Positions 45,483-55,490 of a stretch of 64,000 bases of DNA are shown in pieces. Both the position numbers and the translations under genes were made by a program. The notes beneath the pieces are model-generated. The model was not told the DNA's origin. It worked only from the letters and a program-made list of their open reading frames with translations, and ran no database searches. How positions within the stretch are numbered: position 1 is the stretch's first letter; each line of letters opens with the position of its first letter. Origin of the DNA: Acidothermus sp. (GTDB taxonomy: Bacteria; Actinomycetota; Actinomycetes; Acidothermales; Acidothermaceae); assembly GCA_023512015.1 (NCBI GenBank), contig JAIMAI010000008.1:1-64000 (forward strand). The letters are read 5' to 3'.

Positions 45483-46468
45483 GCGAACATCACGGCCTTC
45501 AGCAGCCGACGCCGGCGCGTTCGGTTCGACCCCCCGTCATCGAACGGGTGGTTCGACCCCAGGACGCCGACCCGCGGCGCGCCAAACGCGCCGAACGCCT
45601 CGTGGCGTTGTCGTTCCTCGTGTCGGCCATCGGCACCGCCGGTTTCATCGCCGCCTACGTGGCTTTCATCCCCCACGGGCCGGGAAGCGCCGGTGAATCC
45701 AACCGCTGGCTAGGGGCCAGCCTGGGAGTTGCGCTGGCCGGTCTTGCCTTCGGCATCATCGGCTGGGTGCGCTGGCTGATGCCGGCCCACGAAACGGTCG
45801 AGGAACGTCACGGCCTCGCCTCTCCGCAAGACGACGTCTCAGCCGCCGCGCGGATCGTCGTCACCGGCGTCCGCGAAACCGGTCTGCCGCGACGTTCGCT
45901 GCTCAAACGCACCCTCGGCCTCGCGGTGGGACTCCTCGCGCTCCCACCGATCGTCATGCTCCGCGACCTCGGTCCCCTCCCGCGCACTGGTCTGCGCACC
46001 ACCCCGTGGACCAAGGGATCCCTGCTGTACAACGCCGAAACCGGGCGCCCGGTGAAATTGGGGGACCTGGAAGTGGGTGGTTTCACGACGGTGCTGCCCA
46101 AGCCACGGGAGGAACTCACCGAGGAAGAACTAGCCAAATCCGCCGTCGTGCTGATCCGCCTACGGCCCGGGACGAACAAGCCCCTGCCGGGACGGGAGAA
46201 CTGGGCTTACCAGGATCACGTCGCCTACTCGAAGATTTGCACTCACGTCGGATGTCCGCTCACGTTGTACGAAAAGCAGGTGCAGCAGTTGCTCTGCCCT
46301 TGCCATCAGTCGACCTTCGACGTTCCGGACGGCGCCGCGGTCGTCTTCGGTCCCGCCGCACGTCGACTGCCGCAGCTCCCGATTTCCGTCCATCTCGATA
46401 CCGGTGAGTTCTACGCGACCGCCGGCTTCGACGAACCTGTCGGCCCGAGTTTCTGGGAGCGGGGATGA
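45479..46468 (+). CDS. qcrA: Rieske iron-sulfur subunit of the bc1 complex
   Basis: A 329-residue Rieske protein. Three membrane helices (about 45-70, 80-105, 140-165), the actinobacterial pattern, precede the periplasmic [2Fe-2S] domain with ligands in CTHVGCPL and CPCHQSTFD. ATG at 45479 overlaps the qcrC stop (ATGA); its own stop overlaps the qcrB start in the same way. Confidence 0.96.
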   Translation: MSEHHGLQQPTPARSVRPPVIERVVRPQDADPRRAKRAERLVALSFLVSAIGTAGFIAAYVAFIPHGPGSAGESNRWLGASLGVALAGLAFGIIGWVRWLMPAHETVEERHGLASPQDDVSAAARIVVTGVRETGLPRRSLLKRTLGLAVGLLALPPIVMLRDLGPLPRTGLRTTPWTKGSLLYNAETGRPVKLGDLEVGGFTTVLPKPREELTEEELAKSAVVLIRLRPGTNKPLPGRENWAYQDHVAYSKICTHVGCPLTLYEKQVQQLLCPCHQSTFDVPDGAAVVFGPAARRLPQLPISVHLDTGEFYATAGFDEPVGPSFWERG

Positions 46469-48189
46469 CGAGCGAGTACCACACCGCCGTGGGCGCCGAC
46501 GGCGCGAGGGGCGACGGTCGTGCCGATGGGCGGGTGCCCGCCCAGGTCACCCGTGCTTTGACGGAAGTCGACGAACGATTCGGGACCGCGAGTTTCTTGC
46601 GCCGCACGCTCAACAAGGTCTTCCCGGACCACTGGTCCTTCATGCTCGGCGAAATCGCTCTGTACTCGTTTGTGATCCTGCTGCTCTCCGGGACCTTCCT
46701 CACGTTCTTCTTCCGTCCGAGCCAACAAGAGGTCATCTACAACGGCTCCTACACCCCGCTCCGGGGCATCCAAATGACGGAGGCGTTCGACTCGACGCTG
46801 CGGCTTTCCTTCGACGTCCGCGGCGGGCTGTTGATGCGCCAGATCCACCACTGGGCGGCACTCCTGTTCGTGGCGGCCATCATCGCGCACATGTGCCGCA
46901 TTTTCTTCACCGGTGCGTTCCGCCGTCCGCGTGAGACCAACTGGCTCATCGGTTTCACCCTGATGACGCTCGCTCTGCTGGAGGGATTCGCCGGATATTC
47001 GCTGCCCGACGACCTGCTTTCCGGGACCGGGCTTCGCATTGCGTACGGGGTGGCGGAGTCGATTCCCATCGTCGGGACCTACGTCGCGGAATTCCTCTTC
47101 GGGGGGCAGTTCCCCGGCACGGATCTCATCCCGCGCCTGTACGTCGTCCATATCCTGCTCATCCCGGGGCTGTTGCTAGCGCTGATCTCCGCTCACATGA
47201 TGATCATGTGGCACCAGAAGCACACTCAGTGGCCGGGGAAGCACCGCACCAACGACAACGTCGTCGGCGCGCCGTTCTTCCCGGCTTTCATGGCCAAAAC
47301 CGGCGGCTTCTTCTTCTCCGTCTTCGCGGTGACGGTGCTGCTCGCCGCGTTCTTCCAGATCAACCCCGTGTGGCTGTACGGGCCGTACGATCCGACCCAA
47401 GTCTCCGCCGGATCCCAGCCGGACTTCTACATCGGCTGGCTCGAAGGGGCCTTGCGGATGATGCCGAACCCGGAGACGAACATCGCCGGCCACACCATCA
47501 GTTGGAACGTGTTCGTTCCCGCCGTACTCATCCCCGGACTGTTCTTCACGGCGATGGCTATTTATCCCGCGCTTGAAGCGTGGGTCACCGGGGATCGGGA
47601 AATCCACAACGTCTGTGACCGACCGCGGAATCGGCCCGGACGCACCGGCCTCGGCGTCATGATGATTTCGTACTTCGCCATCATGCTGCTCGCCGGCGCC
47701 AACGACCTCATCTCCGTGCACTTCGACATCAGCTTGTACACCACGACGTGGATTTTCCGGATCGCGTTCCTCGTCGTGCCTCCGTTGGCCTTCCTCGTCA
47801 CCCGACGCATCTGCATCGGATTGCAGCGCCACGACCTGCGGACCGCCCAGCACGGGTACGAGACCGGGCGTATCGTCATGCTCCCCCACGGGGAGTTCAT
47901 GGAAGTGGAATCGCAGCTCCCCGACGAGGAAGTCGCCCGCATGGGGTTGGAGTACCGCCAGGGCCCGGCTCCCGAACTTCCGCCGCCGGTCGACGAGCAT
48001 GGCGTGCGCGCCCCGCACACTCGCAACCCGCTGCTGAAGGTGCGGAGGGCGCTGGGGACGCTGCTGTACGAGCCGGAGCTACCCGAGGCCCGCGAAGCAG
48101 CTCGTCACGAGTTACCGGCCCATGGGGTCCGCGGTGAACTCCCCAGCGGCGAGGACAGAGAAGAAGCGGAGCCGTCGCGACGCGGCTGA
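46465..48189 (+). CDS. qcrB: Cytochrome b subunit of the bc1 complex
   Basis: A 574-residue cytochrome b. Heme-ligand His pairs lie in QIHHWAALLF and AHMCRIFFTGAFR-type helix segments and again in YVVHILLIPG and ISAHMMIMWHQKHTQ. The PEWY-type quinol site and the long C-terminal cytoplasmic extension (about 425-574) are typical of actinobacteria. ATG at 46465 overlaps qcrA. It ends the operon. Confidence 0.96.
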   Translation: MTSEYHTAVGADGARGDGRADGRVPAQVTRALTEVDERFGTASFLRRTLNKVFPDHWSFMLGEIALYSFVILLLSGTFLTFFFRPSQQEVIYNGSYTPLRGIQMTEAFDSTLRLSFDVRGGLLMRQIHHWAALLFVAAIIAHMCRIFFTGAFRRPRETNWLIGFTLMTLALLEGFAGYSLPDDLLSGTGLRIAYGVAESIPIVGTYVAEFLFGGQFPGTDLIPRLYVVHILLIPGLLLALISAHMMIMWHQKHTQWPGKHRTNDNVVGAPFFPAFMAKTGGFFFSVFAVTVLLAAFFQINPVWLYGPYDPTQVSAGSQPDFYIGWLEGALRMMPNPETNIAGHTISWNVFVPAVLIPGLFFTAMAIYPALEAWVTGDREIHNVCDRPRNRPGRTGLGVMMISYFAIMLLAGANDLISVHFDISLYTTTWIFRIAFLVVPPLAFLVTRRICIGLQRHDLRTAQHGYETGRIVMLPHGEFMEVESQLPDEEVARMGLEYRQGPAPELPPPVDEHGVRAPHTRNPLLKVRRALGTLLYEPELPEAREAARHELPAHGVRGELPSGEDREEAEPSRRG

Positions 48190-48201
48190 TTCCCGTTCGC
48201 C

Positions 48202-48924
48202 TCAGCCCTGTCCCGGAGCATTTCTCGCAGGGACCGACTCGTTTTCTATTCCCTCCAACCGCTGCGCGAGCTCGGACGACGTACTCGGCTGATTGGATTC
48301 CACGAAATAGGCCGCAATACCGGCGGTGAGCGTTCCGAAGAGCGCCATCCCGCTCAGCATCAAGACGATCGCGACGGCCCGACCGGTCGCCGTCACGGGG
48401 TATCGATCCCCGTACCCGACCGTGGTCACGGTGGTGAAAGCCCACCAAAGCGCGTCGCCGAAAGTCCGAATATTCCCACCGCTCGCGGAACGCTCGACCG
48501 CCACCTCGGCCGCAGCGCCTGCCCCGAGTACGACGGCCGACACCAAGGCGACGTAGCGCAGGCCACGCCTCCCCAAGATCGCGCGACTATCCCGCAGGAC
48601 TCGGACGAGCAGAGATCCCAAGCGCAACAGTCTGAGGACACGCAGAGGCCGCAGGAACGGTAGTACCAAGATGGCCAGATCGATCACATGGGTACGCACG
48701 AATACGCTTCGGCTCGGGGCAAGGGTCAGCTTCACGAGGTACTCGACCGCGAAAAGAGCCCAGATCGTCCAGTCGGCGGCCGATATCGCACTTCGGACCC
48801 CAGCCGGCAGGGCGACAACCTGAGGAATCACCAGCAGCGGAATCATGATGACGGCCAGCGCCATCATCAACGGATCGGCTATCTGGGTGAACCGTTCGTA
48901 GGCCTGTTGGCGATCATCAGACAC
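48202..48924 (-). CDS. Voltage-gated K+ channel (six-helix type)
   Basis: A 240-residue channel subunit. The S4 voltage sensor is RPLRVLRLLRLGSLLVRVLR with Arg at every third position. The selectivity filter is TTVTTVGYGDRYP. Six helices fill residues 15-205 and a short cytoplasmic tail follows. It should form a tetramer that passes K+ on depolarisation. It sits between the bc1 and oxidase operons, which hints at membrane-potential control, but the link is only positional. Confidence 0.92.
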   Translation of the reverse strand: MSDDRQQAYERFTQIADPLMMALAVIMIPLLVIPQVVALPAGVRSAISAADWTIWALFAVEYLVKLTLAPSRSVFVRTHVIDLAILVLPFLRPLRVLRLLRLGSLLVRVLRDSRAILGRRGLRYVALVSAVVLGAGAAAEVAVERSASGGNIRTFGDALWWAFTTVTTVGYGDRYPVTATGRAVAIVLMLSGMALFGTLTAGIAAYFVESNQPSTSSELAQRLEGIENESVPARNAPGQG

Positions 48925-49192
48925 GGCCTCATCTTAGCGAGCATCCTCGCAGGACAGGTGAGAAACAGGGTGCTTGGCCCCGGCTCACCCAGATGTCTCA
49001 GCGCAGCGTATCGGCCAAGCGTGGAGAATGCGGAAAAGGGTCGGTCTTCATGAGAGTCTCACCTCAGACAGCTTCGTCAACCGCACTGCGACGTGCGCCA
49101 AGGCTGCCCGGCGAGAAGGCTTCGAGCAAACAACACCTTCTTTTGTGGGGTTACGGCCACAGGCTCTGCGTTGACCCGACATCCCGGAGGGG
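48925..49192. other. 268-bp intergenic region, no gene seen
   Basis: Between the divergent-facing start of the K+ channel gene and the end of ctaF. It holds a weak inverted repeat TGACCC/GGGTCA (about 49174-49197) near the ctaF stop that could be part of its terminator. No coding frame, RNA or repeat is convincing. Confidence 0.4.
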
Positions 49193-49591
49193 TCAGCGGG
49201 GAGTGTGCACCCCCCGGTAGTACTCCAAGATGAAACCGCAGGCGCTGATGAGCACGAGCATCAAACCGACGAGCAGCAGCCACCAGGCGAAGACCACGCC
49301 GAGCGCGGCGATGGCGCTGGAAGCCGCGAGGAACAACGGCCACCAGCTGTTCGACGGGAAGAAGCCGTACTCGCCCGCACCCTCGGAGATATCGGCGTCG
49401 GGACGGTCCTCCGGGCGCAACCCGGTTCGGCGTCCGGTGACGAAGAGAAAGAATCCGACCAGGAAAGCCAACCCGACGGTCAACGCGAGAGCCGTCGTCC
49501 CCGTCGGGTCGTGCGAGGTGTACCAGTAGACGACGTCGACGATGGCGAAGAACGCCGCCCATCCGGTGAAGAGAAATCCCTCGGTCTTCAC
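49193..49591 (-). CDS. ctaF: Actinobacterial cytochrome c oxidase subunit IV
   Basis: A 132-residue protein with four membrane helices, the actinobacteria-specific oxidase subunit: [20 protein letters not shown], the [20 protein letters not shown] loop, and the end FILEYYRG. Its GTG overlaps the ctaD stop by four bases (GTGA at 49591-49588), so it is coupled to ctaD. Confidence 0.95.
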   Translation of the reverse strand: MKTEGFLFTGWAAFFAIVDVVYWYTSHDPTGTTALALTVGLAFLVGFFLFVTGRRTGLRPEDRPDADISEGAGEYGFFPSNSWWPLFLAASSAIAALGVVFAWWLLLVGLMLVLISACGFILEYYRGVHTPR

Positions 49592-51297
49592 GACCCCTCA
49601 CCCCCGGACCGCGCCCCAGCCCCGACCGGGATCCGCGACGGATGCGGAAGGGCGAGCTCGGGGTGATGCAGGTCGAAAGCGGGCCGTTCCGACCGGATCC
49701 GCGGAATCCGGCGGAAATTGTGCCGCGGCGGAGGACACGAGGTCGCCCATTCCAGCGACGCTCCCCAACCCCACGGGTCGTCGGTATTGACGTGCGGCGC
49801 GTACCGCCAGGTACGCCAGACGTTGATGGCGAACGGCACCATCGACAAGCCCAGGAGGAAGGCGCCGAGCGTCGACACCGTGTTCAAGAAGGTGAAACCC
49901 TCTTTGGGTAGATAATCCGCGATGCGCCTGGGCATCCCTTCGACGCCGAGCCAGTGCTGGACGAGGAAGGTGGTGTGGAAGCCGACGAAGAGGGTCCAGA
50001 AATGTACCTTCCCGAGCCGTTCGTCGAGCATCTTGCCGGTCATCTTCGGCCACCAGAAGTAGAAGCCTCCGAACATGGCGAAGACGACCGTGCCGAAGAG
50101 CACGTAGTGGAAGTGCGCGACCACGAAATACGTGTCCGTGACGTGGAAATCGAGCGGCGGGGACGCGAGGATGATCCCGGTGATACCACCGAAGAGGAAG
50201 GTCACCAAAAACCCCAGCGCCCACAGCAGCGGCGTATCGAAGGTGAGCTGACCCCGCCACATCGTGCCGATCCAGTTGAAGAACTTGACTCCGGTCGGAA
50301 TCCCGATGAGGAATGTCATGAGCGAGAAGAACGGGAGCAGGACTGCGCCCGTGGAGAACATGTGGTGCGCCCAGACGCTCATCGACAGTCCGGCGATGGA
50401 AATCGTCGCGAAGACCAATCCCTTGTAGCCGAATACCGGCTTACGGCTGAACACCGGCAGAATCTCGGTGATGATGCCGAAGAACGGCAGGGCGACGATG
50501 TACACCTCGGGGTGGCCGAAGAACCAGAACAGGTGCTGCCAGAGAATAGGCCCACCGTTCGCAGGGTCGAAGATGTGCGCCCCGAGTTTGCGATCCGCCT
50601 CCAAGCAGAGCAGCGCCGCGGCGAGCACCGGGAAAGCGAGCAGCACCAGCAGGCTGGTCAGTAGCACATTCCAGGTGAAGATGGGCATGCGGAACATCGT
50701 CATTCCGGGAGCGCGCATCACCAGGATGGTTGTGATGAAGTTGACTCCCCCGAGGATCGTGCCGAGCCCCGAGACTACGAGACCCATGATCCACATGTCG
50801 CCGCCGAGCGATGGCGAATGGGCGACGTCCGAAAGCGGGGTGTAGGCGTACCACCCGAAGTCGGCCGCTCCCCCGGGGGTGAGGAATCCCCCGATGGTGA
50901 TGAGCCCTCCGAAGAGGAACAAGTAGTAGCTGAAGATGTTGAGTCGGGGGAAAGCGACGTCCGGTGCACCGATCTGCAGCGGCATCACAACGTTCGCGAA
51001 ACCGATGAACAGTGGCGTCGCGAAGAGCAGCAGCATGATGGTGCCGTGCATCGTGAAGAGCTGGTTGTACTCCTCCACGGTCAGGAACTGCAAGCCGGGC
51101 CGCGCCAGCTCGGCCCGCATGAGCAGGGCCATGATGCCGCCGATGATGAAGAAGCCGAAGGACGTGGTCAAATAAAGCTGGCCGATCAGCTTGTGGTCCG
51201 TCGTGGTGAGCCAGTTGACGAGCGCCGAACCCCGCCGTTCGGCCCGCCGTATGCGTGCTGGCGCCCGGACGCCGACCTCGTTCTCGTCTGCGGTCAT
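49588..51297 (-). CDS. ctaD: Cytochrome c oxidase subunit I
   Basis: The catalytic heme-copper subunit, 569 residues and 12 helices. Heme a ligand in [11 protein letters not shown], the CuB centre His-Pro-Glu-Val-Tyr in [13 protein letters not shown] with the crosslinked Tyr, His-His in WAHHMFSTG, and heme ligands in [11 protein letters not shown] are all present. The C-terminus is extended and basic. It starts one base inside the ctaC stop (TGATG) and is followed by ctaF. Confidence 0.97.
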   Translation of the reverse strand: MTADENEVGVRAPARIRRAERRGSALVNWLTTTDHKLIGQLYLTTSFGFFIIGGIMALLMRAELARPGLQFLTVEEYNQLFTMHGTIMLLLFATPLFIGFANVVMPLQIGAPDVAFPRLNIFSYYLFLFGGLITIGGFLTPGGAADFGWYAYTPLSDVAHSPSLGGDMWIMGLVVSGLGTILGGVNFITTILVMRAPGMTMFRMPIFTWNVLLTSLLVLLAFPVLAAALLCLEADRKLGAHIFDPANGGPILWQHLFWFFGHPEVYIVALPFFGIITEILPVFSRKPVFGYKGLVFATISIAGLSMSVWAHHMFSTGAVLLPFFSLMTFLIGIPTGVKFFNWIGTMWRGQLTFDTPLLWALGFLVTFLFGGITGIILASPPLDFHVTDTYFVVAHFHYVLFGTVVFAMFGGFYFWWPKMTGKMLDERLGKVHFWTLFVGFHTTFLVQHWLGVEGMPRRIADYLPKEGFTFLNTVSTLGAFLLGLSMVPFAINVWRTWRYAPHVNTDDPWGWGASLEWATSCPPPRHNFRRIPRIRSERPAFDLHHPELALPHPSRIPVGAGARSGGEGS

Positions 51298-52100
51298 CAG
51301 GCACCTCCCGATGTGTAGTGCGCTTCCATTGTCGCAAGGTCACGCTGGTAGGTGGCGGGGTCGACCACCTTCACGTAGAAAATCATCTGGTCGTGGTAGA
51401 GGCCACAGAGCTCCGTGCATCTCCCGATGTACGTGCCCTCCTTGCCCGGCTCGATGTGTACGTCGAATTCACTCATCCGCCCCGGAATCACGTCGCGCTT
51501 GAACAAGAAATTGGGGACCCAGAACGCGTGGATGACGTCCGGGGAGACCAGCTTGAAGCGCACCGTCTTACCCGCCGGGAGTTCCAGCACCGCCGGATGT
51601 CCGTGCGCGGCGTCACCGGTGATCTGCGCTATCGTCCGCGCATCCGGCTGCGGACCGGAAAGGTAGTTGAACTGCCAGTCCCACTGGTAACCGACGACCT
51701 CGACCGTGACGTCGGGGTTGGCCGAAAGCTTGGTGATGGCGTCTTCGTCGCGCGCCGTGAAGTAGAAGAAAACCGCGACGAAAATGATGGGGACGACGGT
51801 GTAGAGAATCTCGATCGGAATGTTGTACGTGAACTGTGGCGCGTGTCGACCATCGCGTTTGCGATAGGCAATGACACACCAGATGATCAACCCCCACACC
51901 ACGCACCCGATGAACAGGAGCGCCGCCCAGCCGCCTTGCCAGAGCCGCAGCACTCGCTCGCCTTGCTCGGTGATGGGACGCGGCATCCCGAGCCGCGGAA
52001 GCTCGTTGGCCGTGCAGCCGCTCAACGCAACGAGCAGCACGAGACCCAGCACCAAGCGGACGCCGACCCTGCGCCGTCGCGGCCGAACCATCCGCGACAA
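51297..52100 (-). CDS. ctaC: Cytochrome c oxidase subunit II
   Basis: A lipoprotein subunit with the CuA centre, about 267 residues. A lipobox LVALSGC gives the mature N-terminus, two membrane helices follow (about 60-85 and 105-125), and CuA ligands lie in [22 protein letters not shown]. The start is uncertain: TTG at 52100 has AGGAG at ideal spacing and ATG at 52091 is next; a GTG at 52193 would give an unusually long N-terminal region for a lipoprotein. First gene of ctaC-ctaD-ctaF. Confidence 0.93.
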   Translation of the reverse strand: MSRMVRPRRRRVGVRLVLGLVLLVALSGCTANELPRLGMPRPITEQGERVLRLWQGGWAALLFIGCVVWGLIIWCVIAYRKRDGRHAPQFTYNIPIEILYTVVPIIFVAVFFYFTARDEDAITKLSANPDVTVEVVGYQWDWQFNYLSGPQPDARTIAQITGDAAHGHPAVLELPAGKTVRFKLVSPDVIHAFWVPNFLFKRDVIPGRMSEFDVHIEPGKEGTYIGRCTELCGLYHDQMIFYVKVVDPATYQRDLATMEAHYTSGGA

Positions 52101-52409
52101 AGGAGAACTCCTCACGTCGTCGCGCGGACCGCGCCGTACGACCACCGGATCGCCGCTCACCTCACGCCTTTCGTCATCGGAAGACGTCCTCACCGGTCAT
52201 ACCGCGCGCGCCCGCATAGGGGACGCGACGGCCGGGAGCGAAACCAGCTCGACCCTACTCCACGAGCCCATCCGGCCCGGCAGCCGGGCAGACCCGCCGC
52301 GGCGATGAAAGACCGGACGGCGACTAGTGCCGCGCCGAGACCGGGCAGCGGAAACGGCACGGCGAGCCGCTCCGCAACCGCGACCCGTGACCGAGCTGTC
52401 GGTGAGACC
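52101..52409. other. Leader region upstream of ctaC, no gene seen
   Basis: About 300 bases between adoK and ctaC, both on the minus strand. In mycobacteria asnB lies near here; it is absent. The region must hold the ctaC promoter, but I cannot pick a convincing -35/-10 pair. Confidence 0.4.
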
Positions 52410-53393
52410 TCAACCGAGAGGAGCGAGGTGCGGCTCCACCTCGGCTGCAGCGGCGGCACCGAATGCGGCGGCGAAGCGCTCGAGGAACTGTGAGGGCTTC
52501 ACCTGGTATTCCTGGGTTCCCACCGTCTCCAATGCGTGCGAGGCGAGAAGCGACCCGAGCTGTGCGCAGCGCACCGGCGAGACCCCCCACGCCATGCCGC
52601 TCAGGAAACCGGCGCGAAACGCGTCACCGATCCCCGTCGGGTCGGCGTGACACCGGGCGGGAGCGGCGGGCACCGCGATCGATTCACCGTCCCGCTCCTC
52701 GACGACCACGCCGTCCGGGCCGTAGGTGGTGACCCGCATCCCCACCCGTGCGAGTACGTCGCCGCCGTCCCAGCCGGTCTTCTTCTCCAGCAGCGCTTTC
52801 TCGTACTCGTTGCAGAAGAGCACGGCCGCGCCGTCGATCAACTCGCGCAGCTGGGCGCCGTCCATGTTCGTGACCTGCTGAGAAGGATCGGCGACGAAAG
52901 GGAAACCCCGCTCGCGGCACTCCACGGTGTGGCGGTGCATCGCCTCCGGATCGTTCGGACTGACGACGACCAGGTCCAGACCCCCGAGACGCTCCGCGAT
53001 GGGGGCCAACTCGATGCGGCGGGCTTCGGTCATCGCACCCGGGTAGAAGGACGCGATCTGGTTCTGATCGAGATCGGTGGTGCAGATGAAGCGGGCGGTT
53101 GCGAAGAGATCGCAGACGTGGACGCCGCTGGTGTCGACGCCGTTACGCTCCAGCCACGCCCGATAATCGGCGAAATCCGGACCCACGGCGCCGACGAGCA
53201 CGGGTCGGACGCCGAGAGCCGCCATGCCGAAGCAAATATTTGCCGCGACTCCCCCGCGGCGGAATTCCATGCGGTCGACCAGGAACGACAGCGACACCCG
53301 GTGGACCTGTTCGGAGACGATCTGGTCGGCGAACCGTCCCCTATAGAACATGAGTTGGTCGGTCGCGATCGACCCCGTGACAGCGATCCGCAC
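52410..53393 (-). CDS. adoK: Adenosine kinase, PfkB family (AdoK-like)
   Basis: A 327-residue PfkB-fold kinase. It begins IAVTGSIATDQLMFYRGRF, closely like mycobacterial AdoK (Rv2202c), with FLVDRMEFRRGGVAANICFG, TTDLDQNQIASFYPGAM, ADPSQQ and the catalytic DPTGIGDAFRAGFLSG (anion hole and base). It phosphorylates adenosine to AMP. Position near ctaC and the Fe-S carrier gene is the same as in mycobacteria, which supports the name. Confidence 0.88.
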   Translation of the reverse strand: MRIAVTGSIATDQLMFYRGRFADQIVSEQVHRVSLSFLVDRMEFRRGGVAANICFGMAALGVRPVLVGAVGPDFADYRAWLERNGVDTSGVHVCDLFATARFICTTDLDQNQIASFYPGAMTEARRIELAPIAERLGGLDLVVVSPNDPEAMHRHTVECRERGFPFVADPSQQVTNMDGAQLRELIDGAAVLFCNEYEKALLEKKTGWDGGDVLARVGMRVTTYGPDGVVVEERDGESIAVPAAPARCHADPTGIGDAFRAGFLSGMAWGVSPVRCAQLGSLLASHALETVGTQEYQVKPSQFLERFAAAFGAAAAAEVEPHLAPLG

Positions 53394-53423
53394 GCTCGGC
53401 TCGACAGAAGAAAGCGCCTGCGA

Positions 53424-53774
53424 TCAGTGGAAGGAATCGCCGCAGGCGCAGGAGCCGGTGGCGTTCGGATTGTCGATCGTGAAGCCCTGCTTCTCGATGG
53501 TGTCGACGAAATCGATCGTCGCGCCGGCCAGGTAGGGAGCGCTCATCCGGTCGACGACGACGTTCACCCCTCCGAATTCCCGGACGATGTCGCCGTCGAT
53601 GCTGCGATCGTCGAAGTAGAGCTGGTAGCGCAGCCCCGAGCAGCCTCCGGGCTGGACGGCCACCCGCAGCGAGAGATCCGTCCGACCCTCTTGTTCGAGG
53701 AGCGCCCGGACTTTCGCCGCAGCCTTGTCGGTCAGGATCACACCCTGATTGGTGGCTTCGCTCTGTATGGTCAT
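53424..53774 (-). CDS. erpA: A-type iron-sulfur carrier (ErpA/HesB family)
   Basis: A 116-residue A-type carrier that delivers Fe-S clusters to target enzymes. The three cluster Cys are in PGGCSGLRYQL and SCACGDSF. ATG at 53774 is chosen because the family starts ILTDKAAAKVRALL about a dozen residues in; the open frame extends further upstream. It lies 30 bases before adoK on the same strand. Confidence 0.92.
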   Translation of the reverse strand: MTIQSEATNQGVILTDKAAAKVRALLEQEGRTDLSLRVAVQPGGCSGLRYQLYFDDRSIDGDIVREFGGVNVVVDRMSAPYLAGATIDFVDTIEKQGFTIDNPNATGSCACGDSFH

Positions 53775-53856
53775 CGCTCCGTACCCTCCACTGTGACGGT
53801 CACGCGTTCTCCATCGTCGCACACCCCGGCCGCGGACGACGCTCCAGCGCAAGCTT

Positions 53857-53998
53857 GCACAGCCCGGCGCCCCAGATGAACGCCCTCCGCAGGTGCCTCC
53901 GGCTCACAAGCCCCGGCGCCCCAGATGGACGCCCCGCGGCGCCCCACGCCCACAGCCCCGGCGCGCCGCAAGGATCACAGCCCCGGTGCCCCCCAGAC
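53857..53998. repeat. Degenerate repeats of the pspAB 3' end
   Basis: Four related 20-24 base units lie at 53857-53878, 53904-53927, 53950-53969 and 53975-53998. Minus-strand core: CATCTGGGGCGCCGGGGCTG. The last unit is the pspAB terminus itself (VWGAPGL plus TGA). The unit at 53904 keeps the in-frame-looking stop TGTGA. They look like decayed tandem copies of a gene end. Confidence 0.65.
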
Positions 53999-54550
53999 CG
54001 GGAACCACCTGCTCAAATCCTTTTCGATCTTGATGTCGTTCGCCAACGCACTCGAGATCTCCAGCTCCAATGCGTTGTCGCGGCGGTGGTCGCGGCCCGA
54101 CAGCGGAGCGAAGGGGTAGAACGTGCCTCGCTTGTACAGGTAGACGAGAGCGAACCGACGGCCGTCGGGATGAGCGAAGGAGACCAGCGAACACAGCAGA
54201 GCCGGGCCGAACCCCGCGCCCTGCAGGGTCGAGTTGACGGCGTGGATATCGGTCACCAAACCCGGCAAATCCTCGGGGTCGTGGCGAAGCAAGAGCCAGG
54301 TGTAGCCGAATTCATCCTTGCTGATCTCGACTTTCGGACCCTGGTCGGCGTCCAGCAATTCCTGGACGTCGGCTTCGGTCCGCGCGAAGGCGCCGCCTTC
54401 GACCGGCTTGTAGGCGACCGAGCCCAATCCGGTGGGCGTGAAGCCGAGCCCTGCTTGGAGCGTGAGCCCCGCCGCCGGCAGTCCGAAAAGGTCGTCCAGG
54501 TCGGGTCGCGCGGGTTTGGAACGTCCGAGCAGCGCGTCGAGAAAGCCCAC
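53975..54550 (-). CDS. PspAB family protein
   Basis: A 191-residue actinobacterial PspA-associated protein B. It begins MGFLDALLGRSKPARPDLDD, followed by LFGLPAAGLTLQAGLGFTPT, FGYTWLLLRHDPEDLPGLVT and DIHAVNSTLQ. It belongs to the PspA-HtpX cluster that answers envelope stress; the biochemical role is not known. It overlaps htpX by one base. Its 3' end is the source of nearby degenerate repeats. Confidence 0.88.
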   Translation of the reverse strand: MGFLDALLGRSKPARPDLDDLFGLPAAGLTLQAGLGFTPTGLGSVAYKPVEGGAFARTEADVQELLDADQGPKVEISKDEFGYTWLLLRHDPEDLPGLVTDIHAVNSTLQGAGFGPALLCSLVSFAHPDGRRFALVYLYKRGTFYPFAPLSGRDHRRDNALELEISSALANDIKIEKDLSRWFPVWGAPGL

Positions 54551-55461
54551 TAGATCTCCCCGAGCTCCCGCGACAGCTTCGCGAGCTGGGCCAGCCGCTT
54601 CTCGAGCGGCGGATGCGTCGAAAAGAGCGTCGACAGCGAGAAACCCTCGGCCAAAGCGGGCGTGAAGAAGAAGGCATTGAAAGCCTCCGCGGCACGCAGG
54701 TCCCGGGTCGGGATTCGCGCCATCGCACCGGTGACCTTCTGCAGCGCACTCGCGAGCGCGCTGGGTCTCCCCGTCAGCAGCGCACCCGAACGGTCAGCCG
54801 ACAGCTCCCGATACCGCGACAACGCACGGATCAGCAAGAAGCTGATCGCGTACACGATCATCGATATGATCATGATAAAGAAGGCGACCAGCGCTCCGTT
54901 CTCGTTCCGGTCCCTGCGGTCGTAACCGCCGAACATCCCGGCGTACATGGCCCAGCGGCTGATGAAACCGGCGACGACGCCGAGGAACGACGCAATCGTC
55001 ATGACGGCGACGTCGCGATGCGCCACGTGGGACATCTCGTGTGCGAGGACTCCTTCGATCTCCTCGGGGTCGAGACGGCGAAGCAATCCGGTCGTCGCGC
55101 AGACCACGGCCCGCTTCTGGTTTCGTCCGGTGGCGAACGCGTTCGGGATGTCGGTGTCGGCGATGGCCACCTTCGGCTTCGGGGAATTCGAGAGCGCACA
55201 GAGGCGATCGACGATGGCGTGCAGTTCGGGGGCTTCCTGCTCGCTGACGATCCTCCCGTTCATCGCGAAGAGGGCGATGCGATCGGAGGCGTAGTACTGG
55301 AGCAAGAAGAAGCCACCAACGAGAATGATGATCGCGATGAGCGAGACCTGGAGGGCCACCAGCGCGGCGATGAACGCCACGTAGAGCAGTCCCAGCAGGA
55401 ACATGACGACGACCATCCGCGACACGAGGCCGCGGTCGGGGGCGAATCGGTTGCGGGCCAT
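54550..55461 (-). CDS. htpX: HtpX-type membrane metalloprotease
   Basis: A 303-residue M48 zinc protease of the inner membrane that degrades damaged membrane proteins. Zinc motif HEMSH (residues in VLAHEMSHVAHRDVAVM) with a third-ligand Glu in RYRELSADRSGALL. Four membrane helices. ATG at 55461 has GAGG upstream and matches homologues (ARNRFAPDRGL); the alternative at 55494 overlaps the pspAA stop (ATGA), so coupling is also possible. Confidence 0.93.
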   Translation of the reverse strand: MARNRFAPDRGLVSRMVVVMFLLGLLYVAFIAALVALQVSLIAIIILVGGFFLLQYYASDRIALFAMNGRIVSEQEAPELHAIVDRLCALSNSPKPKVAIADTDIPNAFATGRNQKRAVVCATTGLLRRLDPEEIEGVLAHEMSHVAHRDVAVMTIASFLGVVAGFISRWAMYAGMFGGYDRRDRNENGALVAFFIMIISMIVYAISFLLIRALSRYRELSADRSGALLTGRPSALASALQKVTGAMARIPTRDLRAAEAFNAFFFTPALAEGFSLSTLFSTHPPLEKRLAQLAKLSRELGEI

Positions 55462-55490
55462 GGAAACCTCACGTCGCGAGAATCCAACGC

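Noticed and set aside
48974-49174. A 66-codon plus-strand frame in the channel/ctaF gap
   Set aside because: No Shine-Dalgarno, no recognisable motif, and composition unlike a coding sequence here.
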